DNA of 64,000 bases from Macrosoma leucophasiata (GCA_036365455.1 JAWQUS010000016.1:15647001-15711000), one strand, 5' to 3'; positions 1 through 12,277 are shown, counted from the stretch's first letter. Made by a program: numbers and translations. Notes: generated by a model from the letters alone, not told the origin.

Positions 1-113
1 TATATGGAAAATACAAAAAAAGTCAGTCAAAGCTTTAAGGCAATGTTTTCCCCGGTCATCAGAGAATGTAGTGGTGAAGGGTGGCCCATGGTTTTATACA
101 TAAGTTAACATAC

Positions 114-3100
114 CCCCATGAACTAATGTTGTGAGCTGTTCAGCTAAACATGTCTGAGGATATCTTTGTTCTGGATGCTGCTTATGTTTGAACATTATAT
201 CATTAATTTCTCCTAAATTGTAGAAAGTAAATAATTTCAACAACTGTTCCACATCTGAATCCTTTGATCTTATGAAATACTGGTACAATGCATATGGACT
301 TGTTTTCTGAGGATCCAGCCATAGAGCATTTCCAGCTGATTTACCAAATTTATCACCCTCCTCTGTTGTCACCAGTGGTAGAGTTAAACCTGGAAATAAA
401 AATAATAATGGAATGTAAGTATGATCATTTACCATTGATTTTGTCTTAAAACATGAATGCTTATATTTTATTTAACGAAAAATGGAAAGAAAAATTTGAC
501 TTCAGACGAGACTCAAACTCGCGGCCTACTGGGAATCTAGTCCAGCCGCTCTTCCAATTGAGCTACTGAAGTCCTGCCCGATTTGTCAAATCTTTCCTTC
601 ACATTTATTGCATTGCTTTATAGTAGCAGCAGCGCCATCTATTGCCAACCATGCTAGTTAGGCAACCGATATAATAGACTTTGCAGTTTATTGAATATCG
701 TAAAGAAGTCCGGCCGGTTTTTTTTTTTTTAGGTCGGGCTTTGTGTAGGTGGCCTGTCTCGAGACGGCACTAGTCTACTTCACCGGGCAATCGGCGAGCG
801 CAGAAGGCGCTCCAGCCTAGCAAAAAAGTTAGCGCAACTGCCTAATGGTGACCCATGCGGGTCCGTGCCTCGGCTTAGGGCGTTGCGGAGGGACATATGA
901 GACATATGCGATTATGAGCGGTGCAACTTTCGCTCTACTCCATTCGGTTGGTGATAACCGGAATGTCATCGGCCTCGCGGGGCCGGGGATAAGGTCGGGA
1001 TCAGCGGCGGGTGCGGCGCGAATCGCGTCGGCGCGCTGTATTGGCGGTTTGTGGAGTGTGATTCTGTAGGTGATTTTGCATAGCGGCGATGGCCAACGTG
1101 GTCTCATCGTCCGGATCTTTTAAGACGTGCCTTGGACGTCTCCTTTTGGCGCGATCAAAAGGAGTGTAAATGGCGGCCGCTCGGATTAGCGGATTCGGGT
1201 GGTGACTCGCCCGATCGAAATAGCGAGCAGAAGCTCGCTTCATAAACTGCCGGATGGTAGGCAGGTTAGCATCAATGTGCAAGTTTTTATTACGTACGTA
1301 CCAAGGCGCGCCTACGGCTCTACGTAAGAATCGGTTTTGCAAAGTTTGAAGCTTGCGTAATGTTGTTTTTCGCGTGGGCGAATACCGGAGACGCGTAACA
1401 TAGTATGGGCCTTATGCAGGACGTATAGGCACGGAGTTTGTTCCGGGCCGAAAGCTTGCTCTTTTTATTTAATAAACAATGTAGTTGGGACAACACGAAT
1501 GCAGCCTTAGCGCGCGCTGCTTTTACATGTGCAGCAAAGGTCAGATGCCGATCAAGCGTCACTCCTAAGTATTTGATTTTGTCCATCCAGGGGATGGGCT
1601 CGTCAAACATTCGGACTGGGGCTATGTTAGGTCTGGGTGTACCGGCCATACAACACTGCCCTACTTTTATTCTAAAATCTCAAGGTCACCGAGCTTAAGA
1701 AAACCTCTGGTGATTGGTTATTGGTTCAAGTAACCAATCACAAAAGGTACTTAAATTTTAAGTAAACAAGTTTTACTATCGATGATTGGTTGATTCGAAC
1801 AACCAATCAGCTATCAGATCTATTTGGCCAATTAAAATCTCTATGTATCTCAGATCATTACCGAAAGGAAACAAACAACATCAAAATTCTTTATTTTCAG
1901 TCAAATTACACATGTTACAATTATAAAACAAACATAAAACTATTACAAATGTTAAAAACTATAAAACAAAGTCAAATAAAACAAACATTTTTTTTTATGT
2001 TATAGAAGTGGCAAACAAGCATGCAGTTCACATTGATGTTAAGTGATGACTGCAGCCTATAGACACCCACACAAAGACCAAGGTCAAAATGCAGATTCGT
2101 TGCCACTCCTGAGGCCTAAGGTGTTATGCCACTGTGCCGGAAATTACAGGGCCGTACATTACCACCTGACTGGAACACGATAGTGCTGAACACTACCATT
2201 TAGCGGCAAGTATATTAGGTAATGCGGTGGTGCCTACGCCCGCGAGCTCCGTCACTGGAGCTCTACCACCAGTACAAAGAAACTATGAAATTATATACAA
2301 AAAACTATTAAACTATACAAAATTAAGTTTTATAAAACACAAACGAGCTTTAAGTGACACAAAACTATCAATATTATTCTAAATTATCACAAGAAAGACA
2401 AAATCTAAAAATAGAAGTTACATAATACTCTACCGCTATTGGTCACTTACGCACCGTCTATGTTCCGACAACGTATACTATTACGTACTATGCTATCGAC
2501 GACTACACAACACAATTGTTATAGGTTGTCTACGTGCTGACAACGTACACTATTGAGGACTGTATGGCCGATCACTATCAAAACTGTTTTTTAATCACAA
2601 ACACTGTACACTATTCATAAGCGTCCTGCACACTTACCATAAACATTCTTTTTTGTACAGCGATTTATCAATTCATGCCCAGCACTTATATTTCCCATTT
2701 GATCACTTCCACCAATCTGAAAGAATAAATTACAATTGATTATATAATAGGTTGAAAGAACAAAATATTTCAAATCAATCAAAATAATATTTATAATTAC
2801 CTGAAACCTACAATTATACTTTTTTAACAAATGCAGCCAATCATATGACTGAAATATTTGATATGCAAACTCTGTGAAACTCATACCAACTTCTGAGTTG
2901 ATCCTGCTTTGTACACTCTGTTTTAACAACATTGTACCCATCCTAAAGTTGCGTCCAATTTCACTAACAAATTGTATTGCATCTATATTTCTATACCAAG
3001 TCTCATTGTTGACTATCCTATAAAATAATACAGATTATGCAAAATATTTTTTGTACATGCATCACATCATAGGTATATATATTTTAAAATAAATACATAT

Positions 3101-4129
3101 ATTTTTTTACAAGCTAAATGTAAAAGTTGTGTTTTTCACACACCTTAAAGGTTTCAACTTATTTCCATCTTCAGACCAAATATACTTTTTGTGGTTTTCA
3201 AACACTACATCCAGGTTCTTCCTAATGCTATTGATATTATTATTAATGACGTCACTAGGCAGTGCAATACGATCTGTACTTCTACCACTTGGATCTCCAA
3301 TAAATCCTGTAGCTCCACCTAACTTAAACAAACTAAATAAATTAGTAAGTAATGTAAACAAAAAAAACCAACAGGATTATCCATGATAAATGTCTATAAG
3401 AAAAAGTTCATAAAAAAATCATGTTTGTACTTATGTATGCACGTAAGAATTTGTATTTCTTTAGCGTAACAATCCAATAAACCAGCAATAAAACAAATCA
3501 ATAAAAAAAGCTAAGTAATTAACTTCAGACTATTGCTTTCATCTGTTTAGCAATCAACTTCAGACTGTCACTTTCAACTGTCAGGGTGTGCATAGGCAAA
3601 AATTCACTCTCATATTTTTTTTCCCAATAGCGCCAATACAAGTATATTTTCATAAACACCAACTTTTCTCCAATACAGAATTTGATATTCAGATTAGAAT
3701 GTTAAAATATTGTATGTGGTATATTATAGTTGTCTATTTAATCAATAATTTACGAACCACAAAATACTCACTAAAACTATAACATCATGACCACCACGCT
3801 GCCAATGTAAGAGATTTATTATGACCAGCAAATTGCCTACATGTAGACTATCAGCTGTGGGATCAAATCCTGCATACACACACTGTGGTGATTTATTCAA
3901 TAAATTCAATATCTCTGCCCTGAAACATTATGTTAATAATTTTTGGAGACGTTTTTTATAAGTATAGGATTTAAAAGTAGGTATTGGATACTTACGCTGC
4001 GGTATTCGGAAACATGTCTTGGTACATTCCTCGTTCACTGAGTTTTAAGATATTCCGACTGTATAACCGTTTATTCACATGTAATTCGTAGATTTTACGA
4101 ACCCTACTCAAATGTTTGTACAAAGCCAT
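114..4129 (-). CDS. YARS2: Mitochondrial tyrosyl-tRNA synthetase, 3' end missing
   Basis: Class I aminoacyl-tRNA synthetase that charges mitochondrial tRNA-Tyr with tyrosine. Six exons were read on the minus strand: 4129-3996, 3919-3772, 3322-3144, 3017-2801, 2716-2638 and 389-114. All junctions have GT/AG ends and join in frame, giving about 344 codons before the gene leaves the window. Exon 2 carries the HIGH-type signature in [14 protein letters not shown]. Exon 3 has the [13 protein letters not shown] nucleotide-binding segment. Exon 5 has GGSDQMGN, and exon 6 has the KMSKS-type loop as KFGKS followed by AGNALWL. The start ATG at 4129 opens a basic N-terminus that fits a mitochondrial targeting peptide. 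Exon order and spacing match animal YARS2 as I remember it, and the cytosolic enzyme does not fit. The 2.2-kb intron between the last two exons has collected two SINEs and a LINE fragment. Confidence 0.93.
459..660 (-). repeat. SINE family 1, copy a, with internal tRNA-like core
   Basis: Lies in the last visible YARS2 intron. The 76-nt tRNA-like core occupies 498-573 on the minus strand, with a 7-bp acceptor stem, a D-arm GCTC/GAGC stem and a T-arm with loop TTCGAGT or a close variant. About 85 nt of family sequence precede the core (including the stretch read as GGCGCTGCTGCTAC) and an AT-rich tail follows. Three more copies occur at 7.7, 12.6 and 27.3 kb. Confidence 0.8.
719..1700 (-). pseudogene. 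Jockey-like LINE 3' fragment (reverse transcriptase C-terminal part)
   Basis: Minus-strand reading contains [15 protein letters not shown] and [19 protein letters not shown], the typical segment after the palm domain of Jockey-clade reverse transcriptases. A frameshift near 1330 leads into a second frame with LIRAAAIY and the region after it. A poly-T run at 719-731 on the plus strand is the poly-A tail of this minus-strand copy. The endonuclease and most of the reverse transcriptase are missing, so this is a 5'-truncated dead copy. Confidence 0.8.
1987..2274 (-). repeat. SINE family 3, full-length-looking copy
   Basis: About 285 bp ending in poly-A when read on the minus strand (poly-T at 1988-1996). 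The head reads TACTGGTGGTAGAGCTCC and the 3' part contains CATGCTTGTTTGCC. Very similar copies lie at 7824-8114 and 62500-62757, with partial copies at 27.9, 32.4 and 54.6 kb. It sits in a YARS2 intron. The 3' end resembles the tail of the CR1-like LINE at 29.2-29.9 kb, suggesting dependence on that LINE. Confidence 0.75.
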
Positions 4130-4283
4130 TGTTTTAGCTAAAGCGTGCCAATATTCATATAAGATTTATATTTTGTTTCTTTTGTTTTTATTGCATTATA
4201 ACATCAGTATCCGTTGATTCTATTTCATTAAATTTATTTTTAAAAAATCGAATAATTTTATATCCATGCGGCGAAGCTCCGCA

Positions 4284-4692
4284 ATTTTTTTTTTTGTTAT
4301 TATGGCATCGGTATTACGCATATTGCCAGTGTCAAGTAAAACGATATTTCGTATTTATTTAAGCAGCGTAAAAGTTAGTATTATATAGTCATCAAGTATA
4401 ATATGTAAGTATTAAGTTATAAATTATCAAGTATAATATGTCAGTCAAGTGAGTTACACTGAAGTTATTCGAGTAAAGCGATGGCTACTTTACCAGAACA
4501 TTTACAATGAAGTTTTGGAGGCAACCTGAAAGGTCGTGTTTTCGCACTGTTATTCTATTTCATACACGGGCACTGTAATAAACTTATATCAAACAAAATG
4601 CCACCAACTTTATTCAATATAACTTAAAAATACACCAAGAAAATTAAATAAAATAAGAGCACCATACGCCTCTTTCAAGGTTCCCGCCAAAA
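4284..4692 (-). repeat. Headless retroposon, copy 1
   Basis: Read on the minus strand the element starts TTTTGGCGGGAACC and ends in a poly-A run (poly-T at 4285-4295). It matches 15189-15543 along its whole length, inverted, and starts at exactly the same base. Flanking sequences around GCTCCGCA on both sides look like an imperfect target-site duplication of about 14 bp. It lies about 150 bp upstream of the YARS2 start codon. No clear tRNA, 5S or 7SL head is visible. Confidence 0.7.
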
Positions 4693-4783
4693 CGCATCGC
4701 TCCGCATTTTTTAGGTTATTTAAAACGTCAGTGTCAAAAATATTGACAGATGTTAGCTGTACTATGCAGTGAAATAGGTACTG

Positions 4784-5545
4784 TTGTTCAAGCTGCCGCA
4801 AGCACTAATTTTCTCAGATTCCCTGAGTGCCCTCCAGTCTATTATCTCAGATCCCTTTTCCTCGAAATCCCATAATCCTATCACTTTACAAATCAAGGAT
4901 GCACTCAAAACATCTGAAGAGCGCGGACTATCTGTTATCCTGATTTGGATCCCGGGACACTCTGGTGTGTCGGGGAATGAACGAGCAGATGAAGTCGCCA
5001 GAGACGCCGTGACTTCAGGGGATATTTTCCCCTATAAAATCTTTCCTCATGATTGAGTTCATCAACCCAAAAAATTTGTTCGAGAAGCTTGGTCTCACCA
5101 TTGGCCACCGCCTACGGGTAGTAAAGGGTCTTATTATGGGTCTATTCAATCAGAGATCACCATCAATCAAGCCGTGGTTTTTTAAATTCAAGTTCCCCAA
5201 ACATGTAACCTCAGTGGTGTGCTGCCTCCGATTTGGTCACTGTTGTTCTCCAATATTCTTACACAAGCTCAGGATCAGGGACTCATCCATCTGCGAATGT
5301 GGTCTGGACGATGGGGACGTCAACCACATCTTTTTTTCGTGCCCCTCACACAATCGTTCCCAATTAATTAAAACTCTACAGAAACTTGTTCCTTTTCCTA
5401 TCAATATCCCCACCCTACTATTCCTGTCCAATTCTAATCCCATAATTCTAAGATCAATTGTATATTTTGTACATAAAAATAGGATTAAGTTGTAAATGTG
5501 GTTGTTCTTAGTGATAAATGTAAATATTGTATATGTTATATATAT
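4784..5545 (+). pseudogene. LINE fragment: RNase H domain and zinc-knuckle-like C-terminus
   Basis: The first frame reads an RNase H remnant with FSDSLSAL (catalytic Asp context) and WIPGHSGVSGNERADEVA (the terminal His and Asp context). A frame change near 5049 gives a second piece with the Cys/His pattern of CECGLDDGDVNHIFFSC, common at the C-terminus of I/R1/Jockey-type ORF2 proteins. The reverse transcriptase is absent. It sits in the spacer upstream of YARS2 and is clearly a decayed fragment. Confidence 0.8.
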
Positions 5546-5549
5546 TCAC

Positions 5550-5778
5550 TCAAACTAACTGTGTGTTAAAATAGTCTAACATTTGTGTTATTTTCAGATA
5601 CAGTTAAATTTGTAACGCTGTTCATTTTTTTCGTATCGCTGTATATTTTCTTGAATTCAGACGTGCCTCCTGGCGGTTGCCATTAGGGAAATAAATAAAG
5701 GATGCGTGCCACTATGCCACTAAACGGTCGCAACATGGTCGCAACGATTGTTAGCACTTGTCACGTGTACAGTATACA

Positions 5779-5815
<37 letters not shown>

Positions 5816-6190
5816 CATGTATACGCCCGCTGTATCGTTCCACCTAATCACCTATAACCTGCAACTATAGGTATGTTACGCACTGCAATCACAAAGGAAA
5901 CCTAAAAGAATGTGTTTGTGTTTGGCTTGGCGTGGCGTCTCTGGCGTCCACTTGAATTTTTTACAAGCACAAATCATTTCAAAGAAACGTAAGAAAAAAC
6001 ATTTTGGCTTGGCGTCCTGATTTATTTATAAATAAACGTAGTACCACGTGTCACCGATCGATCGCAAGTGGCGCTCCTTTCGTTACAAAAAAGTGCATCA
6101 CACGTGCATCGTTACAGCAGTATAGCAGATACTGAGCGATTGCTTTACGTAATAAGATTTTACATTTTGCGATCGGTTGCGCATCTCACG
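5550..6190. other. Spacer with an AT dinucleotide microsatellite
   Basis: No coding potential seen. An (AT)n run lies at about 5780-5810. The rest is unremarkable spacer between the LINE fragment and the 6.2-9.1 kb transposon. Confidence 0.5.
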
Positions 6191-7110
6191 TGTGTTTACT
6201 ACCATAGAGCAACGCGTGCCATCGGTCGCGGCGGACCGGAGGGGAGTAGCCATAGCGTGTTTTACCGAAGCAAAATAGTCTGCCATTTTTTGCGGGGGGA
6301 ACACACACTTTCTTAAATTCAAACACAACAAAAATCTTCTATTACTACCTAACTCACACCTCTACTTTAACAAAACACATCAACAATTTCACACACACAT
6401 GTAATCATTCCGTGTCATAATAGTGTAAAGAATGATGCAACACATCGACAAGTCCTAAAAACCATAGTTGCGCAAGTGTCGATAAATTTTATCGATAAAT
6501 TACTTAACTCTGGAAAATAAGGTTTAAATGAAATACACTTTGTATTATTATAAAGATGGACTTTATTTATTATGTACTACCAATTTAACATATAATCTTG
6601 TCGCGTTATGCGCACGTATAGTCCGGTCAATTTAGACCAAAAAAATAGAGTGAAGTTACATAAAGTCCCAACAAGCTGAATTTTTAGTGAAATTGTTCAA
6701 ATCATAATTATAAACAATGTCTATAAGTTCCCCATCATTCCCGTGTATGGAAAAAAAATATTCAAGTTCAAAGGTAAAAAAAATAAGTTTTTCGCGATTT
6801 TCAGCAAAACGGTAAGTTTTATCATAAAAGTACCCTAAGCAAAAATTGTAGATCATAAAATTATCTATAAAAAATGTATCGATAACGATTCAAAAAGTTA
6901 TAAAAGTTGTTATCGTCATAATATGCACACGTTTCCACGCCACCTATGAGGTAGTGTACTTAGCGCGTTTTTTTTAATGTGGTTTCCCCAGTAGTGCCTA
7001 CTCCACGGGTCAGTTGTGATCTTGTTTAATGTAAAACTATTGCAAAATAACTGAAATTTTCAAAGATTGGTAAAGATCAAAGCGATGTAAATTAAAAAAA
7101 GTGTTGAAGT

Positions 7111-7488
7111 TCATTCGTCTGATTCGTAAGTTACAAATTCTTGTTCTTCTTCCCCCCCTGCTTCTTCTTCATCTTCATTTTGGATGCAAGTCAATTGCGT
7201 CAATAGCGATGTATCGCGCGATACTTCGTCGGAATCAAACTAATCCTCCATTGTTTGTGATTCAATATTAGAGCACGACCGGCCTTCACAATTTGTGCAT
7301 GCCAAAGAACAAAACAGTCCGACTTTTTTGCAACCACATTTAGCACTGCATCCCTTTTTGCAGTTGCAAGAAATAGTGTTAAGCAGTTTTTCCGGCGCAG
7401 GTGGAAGTAAAGATTGAACTGGCTCTAATATATTGTTGACCAACTTCCAACCCCAGTCTGTAGGGTCTAGCTGATAACCAAGCCACAC
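7111..7488 (-). pseudogene. C-terminal Cys-rich region of a transposon-encoded protein, broken
   Basis: The minus-strand frame holds LDPTDWGWKL, then LLPPAPEKLLN, then a cluster of nine cysteines with spacing C-x-C-x3-C-x3-C-x-C-x6-C-x3-C-x2-C-x4-C, close to the CXC (tesmin/TSO1-like) pattern. An in-frame TAG at 7240-7242 interrupts it. The same frame then continues into an acidic tail ending at a TGA at 7111-7113. I associate this Trp-Gly-Trp plus Cys-cluster arrangement with many uncharacterised arthropod proteins of probable transposon origin; that is memory, not a search. The N-terminal part would lie at 7.5-9.0 kb but is broken by later insertions. Confidence 0.65.
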
Positions 7489-7654
7489 TTAAACTTGGTA
7501 ATATACTCGAAAAAGATGTTGGTGAGCAGCAACTGAGGTTGGAGGAAGACGGTGGTGGTGGTGGATTTTTTGAAATTTACCAGTAGTTTCTGAGATTAGC
7601 GCGTTCAAACAAACAAACTCTTCAGCCTTATAATATTATATTTAAAGAAAAATT

Positions 7655-7823
7655 TGCCTGCCCGATTTGGGCTGGACTTCAGTAGCTCAATTGGAAGAGC
7701 GGCTGGACTAGATTCCCAGTAGGCCGCGAGTTCGAGTCTCGCCTGAAGTCAAATTTTTCTTTCCATTTTTCTTTAAATAAAATATATTTCACAAGCATGT
7801 GTTAATGCAAAATAATATAAAAC
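7655..7823 (+). repeat. SINE family 1, copy b
   Basis: Plus-strand copy inside the 2.9-kb transposon. The tRNA-like core is at 7675-7750. The upstream part is short and rearranged compared with the copies at 0.5 and 27 kb. The tail runs into the AT-rich stretch containing CACAAGCATGTGTTAATGC and is followed directly by the poly-T of a family 3 SINE. Confidence 0.75.
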
Positions 7824-8114
7824 ATTTTTTTTTTTATGTTATAAAAGTGGCAAACAAGCGTGCAGTTCACATTGATGTTAAGTGATGACTGCAGCCTATA
7901 GACACCCACACAATGACCAGAGGTCAAAATGTAAATGCGCTGCCACTCCTGAGGCATTAGGTGTTATGCCTCTGTGCCGGAAATTACAGAGCCGTACATT
8001 AGCACCTGACCGGAACACGATAGTGCTGAACACTGCCACTTAACGGCAAGTATATTAGGTAATGCGGTGGTGCCTACGCCCGCGAGCTCCATCACTGGAG
8101 CTCTACCACCAGTA
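7824..8114 (-). repeat. SINE family 3, copy inside the 2.9-kb transposon
   Basis: Nearly identical to the copy at 1987-2274, with poly-T at 7824-7835 and the same boundaries. It abuts the tail of a family 1 SINE, so both landed in the same AT-rich patch of the older transposon. Confidence 0.75.
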
Positions 8115-8362
8115 AAAAAATATTTTTATATTAAATAATTTATAATATTAGTTTGGATTTTCGCTCGGTGAGTTACATGTGACTCTGTCACAAGTTCGCA
8201 ATACTAGCAGCCTATGTGCTTTCATATCCAATAGCCGTCAATGCGTCTTTACAATATCATGTAGAGAGAAGCATTAACGTAAACCAGATTTTTTTAACTA
8301 ACCAAAAGTGTTTATGATCCAAAATTTACCTAAATTTATATCCAAAAAAGCTGCCTAAAGTC

Positions 8363-8400
8363 ACTTTTCCACGCGTACGAAGTCGCGGGCACAGCTAGTA
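8363..8400 (+). mobile_element. Helitron-like 3' end
   Basis: The phrase ACGAAGTCGCGGGCACAGC followed by TAGT is the usual 3' terminus of a very common lepidopteran non-autonomous element, ending in CTAG. Its 5' end was not found here. A better-preserved relative is at 48846-49095. Confidence 0.5.
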
Positions 8401-9075
8401 TTAAAATAAAACCCACAATATAATAAAAGTAATAATTTTATTTTTTTATATGTATTTTTTTTATAACTACTATGTATGTTAAAAATACTTAATAAGAACA
8501 AGAATAAATGAGCGAATAGTAATAACTAATAACGGTGACCTAGAGCAGTTTGTGGCGAATACAACTACAACATAATATATTAATAAGAAAATTTAATCTC
8601 AAAAATGTCTCTGTAGATAAGACTCTTTTGCAATATTTATCGATAACTATACACAAACCGACAACACACTATCGATAAGCGGCACCGGCGACAGCGGCTT
8701 CTCGGAAACGAACTCGGATCAGTCGCTCGACCGATCCCCGTATCGTATAAGGCATACCAAACATTGCGCCCGACTGTGTTGTTTATATCAGTCCCAAACA
8801 ACACGACCGATATTATGGATTTTATACCTTAAGCTTGATGTGTTAGATCTCTTTTTACAGTAAACAACACAGCAAATCAGCATTTTTTTGGAAGTCCGTT
8901 CAGTCGCACAACTAGATTTAGTCTAATGAGCAGTCCAGCTGCATCTAGTTTTATTATACGCACAGGATTTTTTAAAGCATTTAATCTTGTACTTTGACAG
9001 AGGGGAAAGCCTGCGTATGGCTACTCCCCTCCGGTCCGCCGCGACCGGTGGCCCGCGTTGCTCTATGTTTACTAC

Positions 9076-12000
9076 TGTCTGCTAATTTTTACGTAATAAA
9101 CTTTCCGCCGTGGTCATCGAGAGCGATTGTTCGACGTCATAGATGACGTTCTGCAGTGTTACCAACTCTGAAATCGATTGGATGGTAGAAATCTTCTAAA
9201 ATTACAGTAGATTTTCCAAAATTATGTGGTACCTATAATTTGAAATACGGTAAATTACCGTGTTATTTTTTCTTTGTGGCGTTTCATTACACTACTTTCG
9301 GCACTGAAACTATTGTTAATATTATATTATAAAATGCCTTATTTATGATATGACCTTTATGATGCCAGTCACAGTATTCTTTTATAAGCATCCATTCCTC
9401 TCGGAACTTTTGCTTTTATCTTTTTGGCTGCTGCTGCTATTTGGTATCTGGTATTTGACTATTTTCTCGTTCAGTTGCGCTGTCATTATCACCAAGGGTG
9501 TCGTCAGCCAACGATTTAGCCTTTAGGACAATTTGACTAGAGGGAAGGGCCAGTGGCGGATTTACCAGCAGGCTGAGTAGGCTGGAGCCTAGGGCGGCAA
9601 ATTTTAAGCATTTGATAACATGCACGGGTGTAGGAAAGTAATATTATGCAGTGAAAAGTGATCTTTCATAATGCCTCCAAAACTTCTTAATATATCCTAG
9701 TAAAGTCCCCATCACTTTACTGGAGCCATCTCATCATATTCCACATGGAAGCATCCAATCATCGTCGTCTTCCTTAAGGATATTAATTATCATAATGAAG
9801 AAAAAATATTACTAAAGATTGGCTATTAAGGACATGAATCCGTGGCCGTAAAATACTAAAAAAATAATAAAAAAATACTTCCGGTCGGTGACCGTGCCTT
9901 CCCTCGGGATAAACTACCGGTAGTTATATAAAATTAGGTCCCTAATCGTAGCCAGCCTCTGCATATCTATGCAAGAAAGTCTACAAGTCTACACTCCTGC
10001 GGTCACTGGTCGTGAGCACCACAGGTTTCCGCTAGTTCCCTTATAAGCCAGTCAGAGCAGTGCGTCCACCGTCAACTGCCACCATATTCCGGTGCATACC
10101 CCCATCGATGCAGCGATGGCCCGATGGAAGTAATCTTTTAGATAACACACCTAATGGTTGTGGAGAGTTTTAGCACTTAAAAAGCCTCGGCCCTCATATT
10201 TCCACGGGTTCTACAATCTCTTCACCGATGAAACTGGGTGTTATAACAACAATTCAATCACAATCAATCCGTCAATTTTATGGATCCCTGCGCACACGAG
10301 TACGACTCGCACTTCGTCGTTTTTTTACACACTCTATCTTACGATAGTGACTTCAAGGCACTTTCAAGTGCGGTGCTATGTTCCTATTACAATAATTATT
10401 AATAAAATTAGAAATGAAAATGTCGGTATTTTATGGATGCTGGCAAAAATCTGTTTGAAGAACTATGTTAAATTAATAATAATACATTTGCCACAAAAAA
10501 TATTTATTGAAATTGTGTACATTTTAATAAAAAAAACAATAGATATTTTAATGTTAAGGCATTTTTCTATTCTATACAAATTAATTATAATTTAATCATT
10601 ACAGTAGGTTTGGATGCCACTTTCATCAATATTTATTTTATAAAAGCTTTGGACAATTTAACTTCAAGTTATTGATTGACATAGACTAATGTAACATTTT
10701 GTATTATCAAATCACAGTGCAATTATATTTACTGTAAAAATTATATGAGTTCAAAGAACAAATCAACAAATAAAGACCTCTCAGTAAAACTAACGAATAC
10801 TTTTCTGCAATGGGGAATCGGACAACTTTTGAGAATGTGTCTAAACGTTAATGTGTCTAACGTTTATTTAACCATAAAAAATATTAATTTTATTATTTAA
10901 ACATGTTAAAGTACCAGAAACTACACATACATTTTATAATTTAAAAAATGCCGCGTAAACGGTGCCGAATGACTCTGAACAATGTGACGTCAATTGTTTG
11001 CAATCAAAGTTAATCTTTTAATTCCATACGACTAACCAAGTGCAAATTAATTTTGTTGAATTTCTTATAACTTATTTTTCGTGTAAATAATGTAGAAAAT
11101 ATTTAAAAAAAGAGCCAATAAATCAAAGTATCACTTGTGTTAATTATTTGTTGTACAAACATATGACGTCACGTCCTGTGATTAATGTTTCGTTCAAGAT
11201 GAAGCACAGATAAAAAATATTAAAATTATTACATTTTATTTTGCAATTTAAATATATAAATCATTAATATTTCACGAAAATATTTAATGAGTCATCGTAT
11301 TATTTCACAAACATTCATTCTAATCATAGTTTACATTTATTTTCGATAGCTGTCCGATTGCCTATTATGATACTCTTGTCAGTCAGACAGAGATAACCAA
11401 TGGGTTGCATTCGGCGGGATCTTTTACTTGACTACATCAATATATTATTATAATACAGACACAGATAGGCCCCGCAGAATAGATGGGATATTGTAATAAG
11501 AATTAACTTGCCAAACTTTGTATTTTATTATGTTATTAAAATACGATCAACATTTTCACATATCTTTGCATTTTTTTAAATTCTAGTATCTAATGATTTG
11601 CATACTATTTTAGAAGAATACAAATGAAAATTTTTTCGCGTGTTACCCGAGAGGTTTCGCATTATATATACACATTCAAAACACACAAACAAATATTTAT
11701 GCAACGTGAACCAATATATTTAGTAAAAATATTTTTAAAAAATGCAATTTTCACTGAGAGTAAATGCTTGTTTTAGGTTTATCACTATACTTCACTGAAT
11801 AATGTGGTCATAGAGCTGTGCTTATATCAAATGTTAATGAGAGGTAAGGAAATGAAAATTAAATAATTTAACCTTCCTTAAAAAATACACAGGCAAAAAA
11901 GTAGCTTTTGCAGTTACAATATTTAATGGCTGGATGATGGATGATTATACAACCATATATTATTTTTAAACAAAGATTTCCTTTCTTTCTTCTTTATATT

Positions 12001-12277
12001 ATTTGGATTGATCCAGCCATTTCTTCATGATCGTGTTGTGTTAGAGCTTCGTTTTAGTGATCTTATATCAATGGAGCATGATAAATGAAAAGTCGAACCT
12101 CTGCGACTTATTTGACAATCACGGTATGTTTGAGAAAATTAACACTGAAATCACTCCTGAAAAATCGGAGCGACAAACTAATTTCAACACAGTGGAATAG
12201 CATTTTGGAATAAATATGTACGTGTTAAGACTCCAGGTTTCACTTTTTATTGCTACGAGATACCTATTTCGGAATGA
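9076..12277. other. Spacer between transposons, no gene recognised
   Basis: AT-rich. A possible hAT-type end CAGTGGCGGATTTACC lies at about 9551, without a matching partner. The longest open frame (10158-10595, plus) has low complexity, no recognisable domain and no codon bias, so it is not called a gene. Confidence 0.5.

Larger units (their letters stand above)
6203..9067 (-). mobile_element. 2.9-kb DNA transposon with CATAGAG termini and 8-bp target duplication
   Basis: The ends are inverted copies of one another for about 50 bp, beginning CATAGAGCAACGCG. The flanks carry a perfect 8-bp duplication TTTACTAC at 6195-6202 and 9068-9075. The sequences just inside the two ends differ from each other and match the two ends of the small elements at 17008-17326 and 60757-61062, which makes this the longer relative of those MITEs. 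Inside are a decayed Cys-rich gene on the minus strand (7111-7488), a family 1 SINE, a family 3 SINE and a Helitron-like 3' end, so the copy has been interrupted several times. Superfamily not settled: an 8-bp duplication is compatible with hAT, P and some others. Confidence 0.85.

Noticed and set aside
7675..7750. Functional tRNA gene
   Set aside because: The same unit occurs four times inside a dispersed repeat with target duplications, and the anticodon stem has a mismatch; it is a SINE part.
9551..9640. Complete hAT element starting CAGTGGCGGATTTACC
   Set aside because: No matching inverted end or 8-bp duplication could be found downstream or upstream.
10158..10595. Plus-strand open frame of 145 codons
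   Set aside because: AT-rich composition with Ile/Lys/Tyr bias, no domain, no neighbouring exon; consistent with chance.
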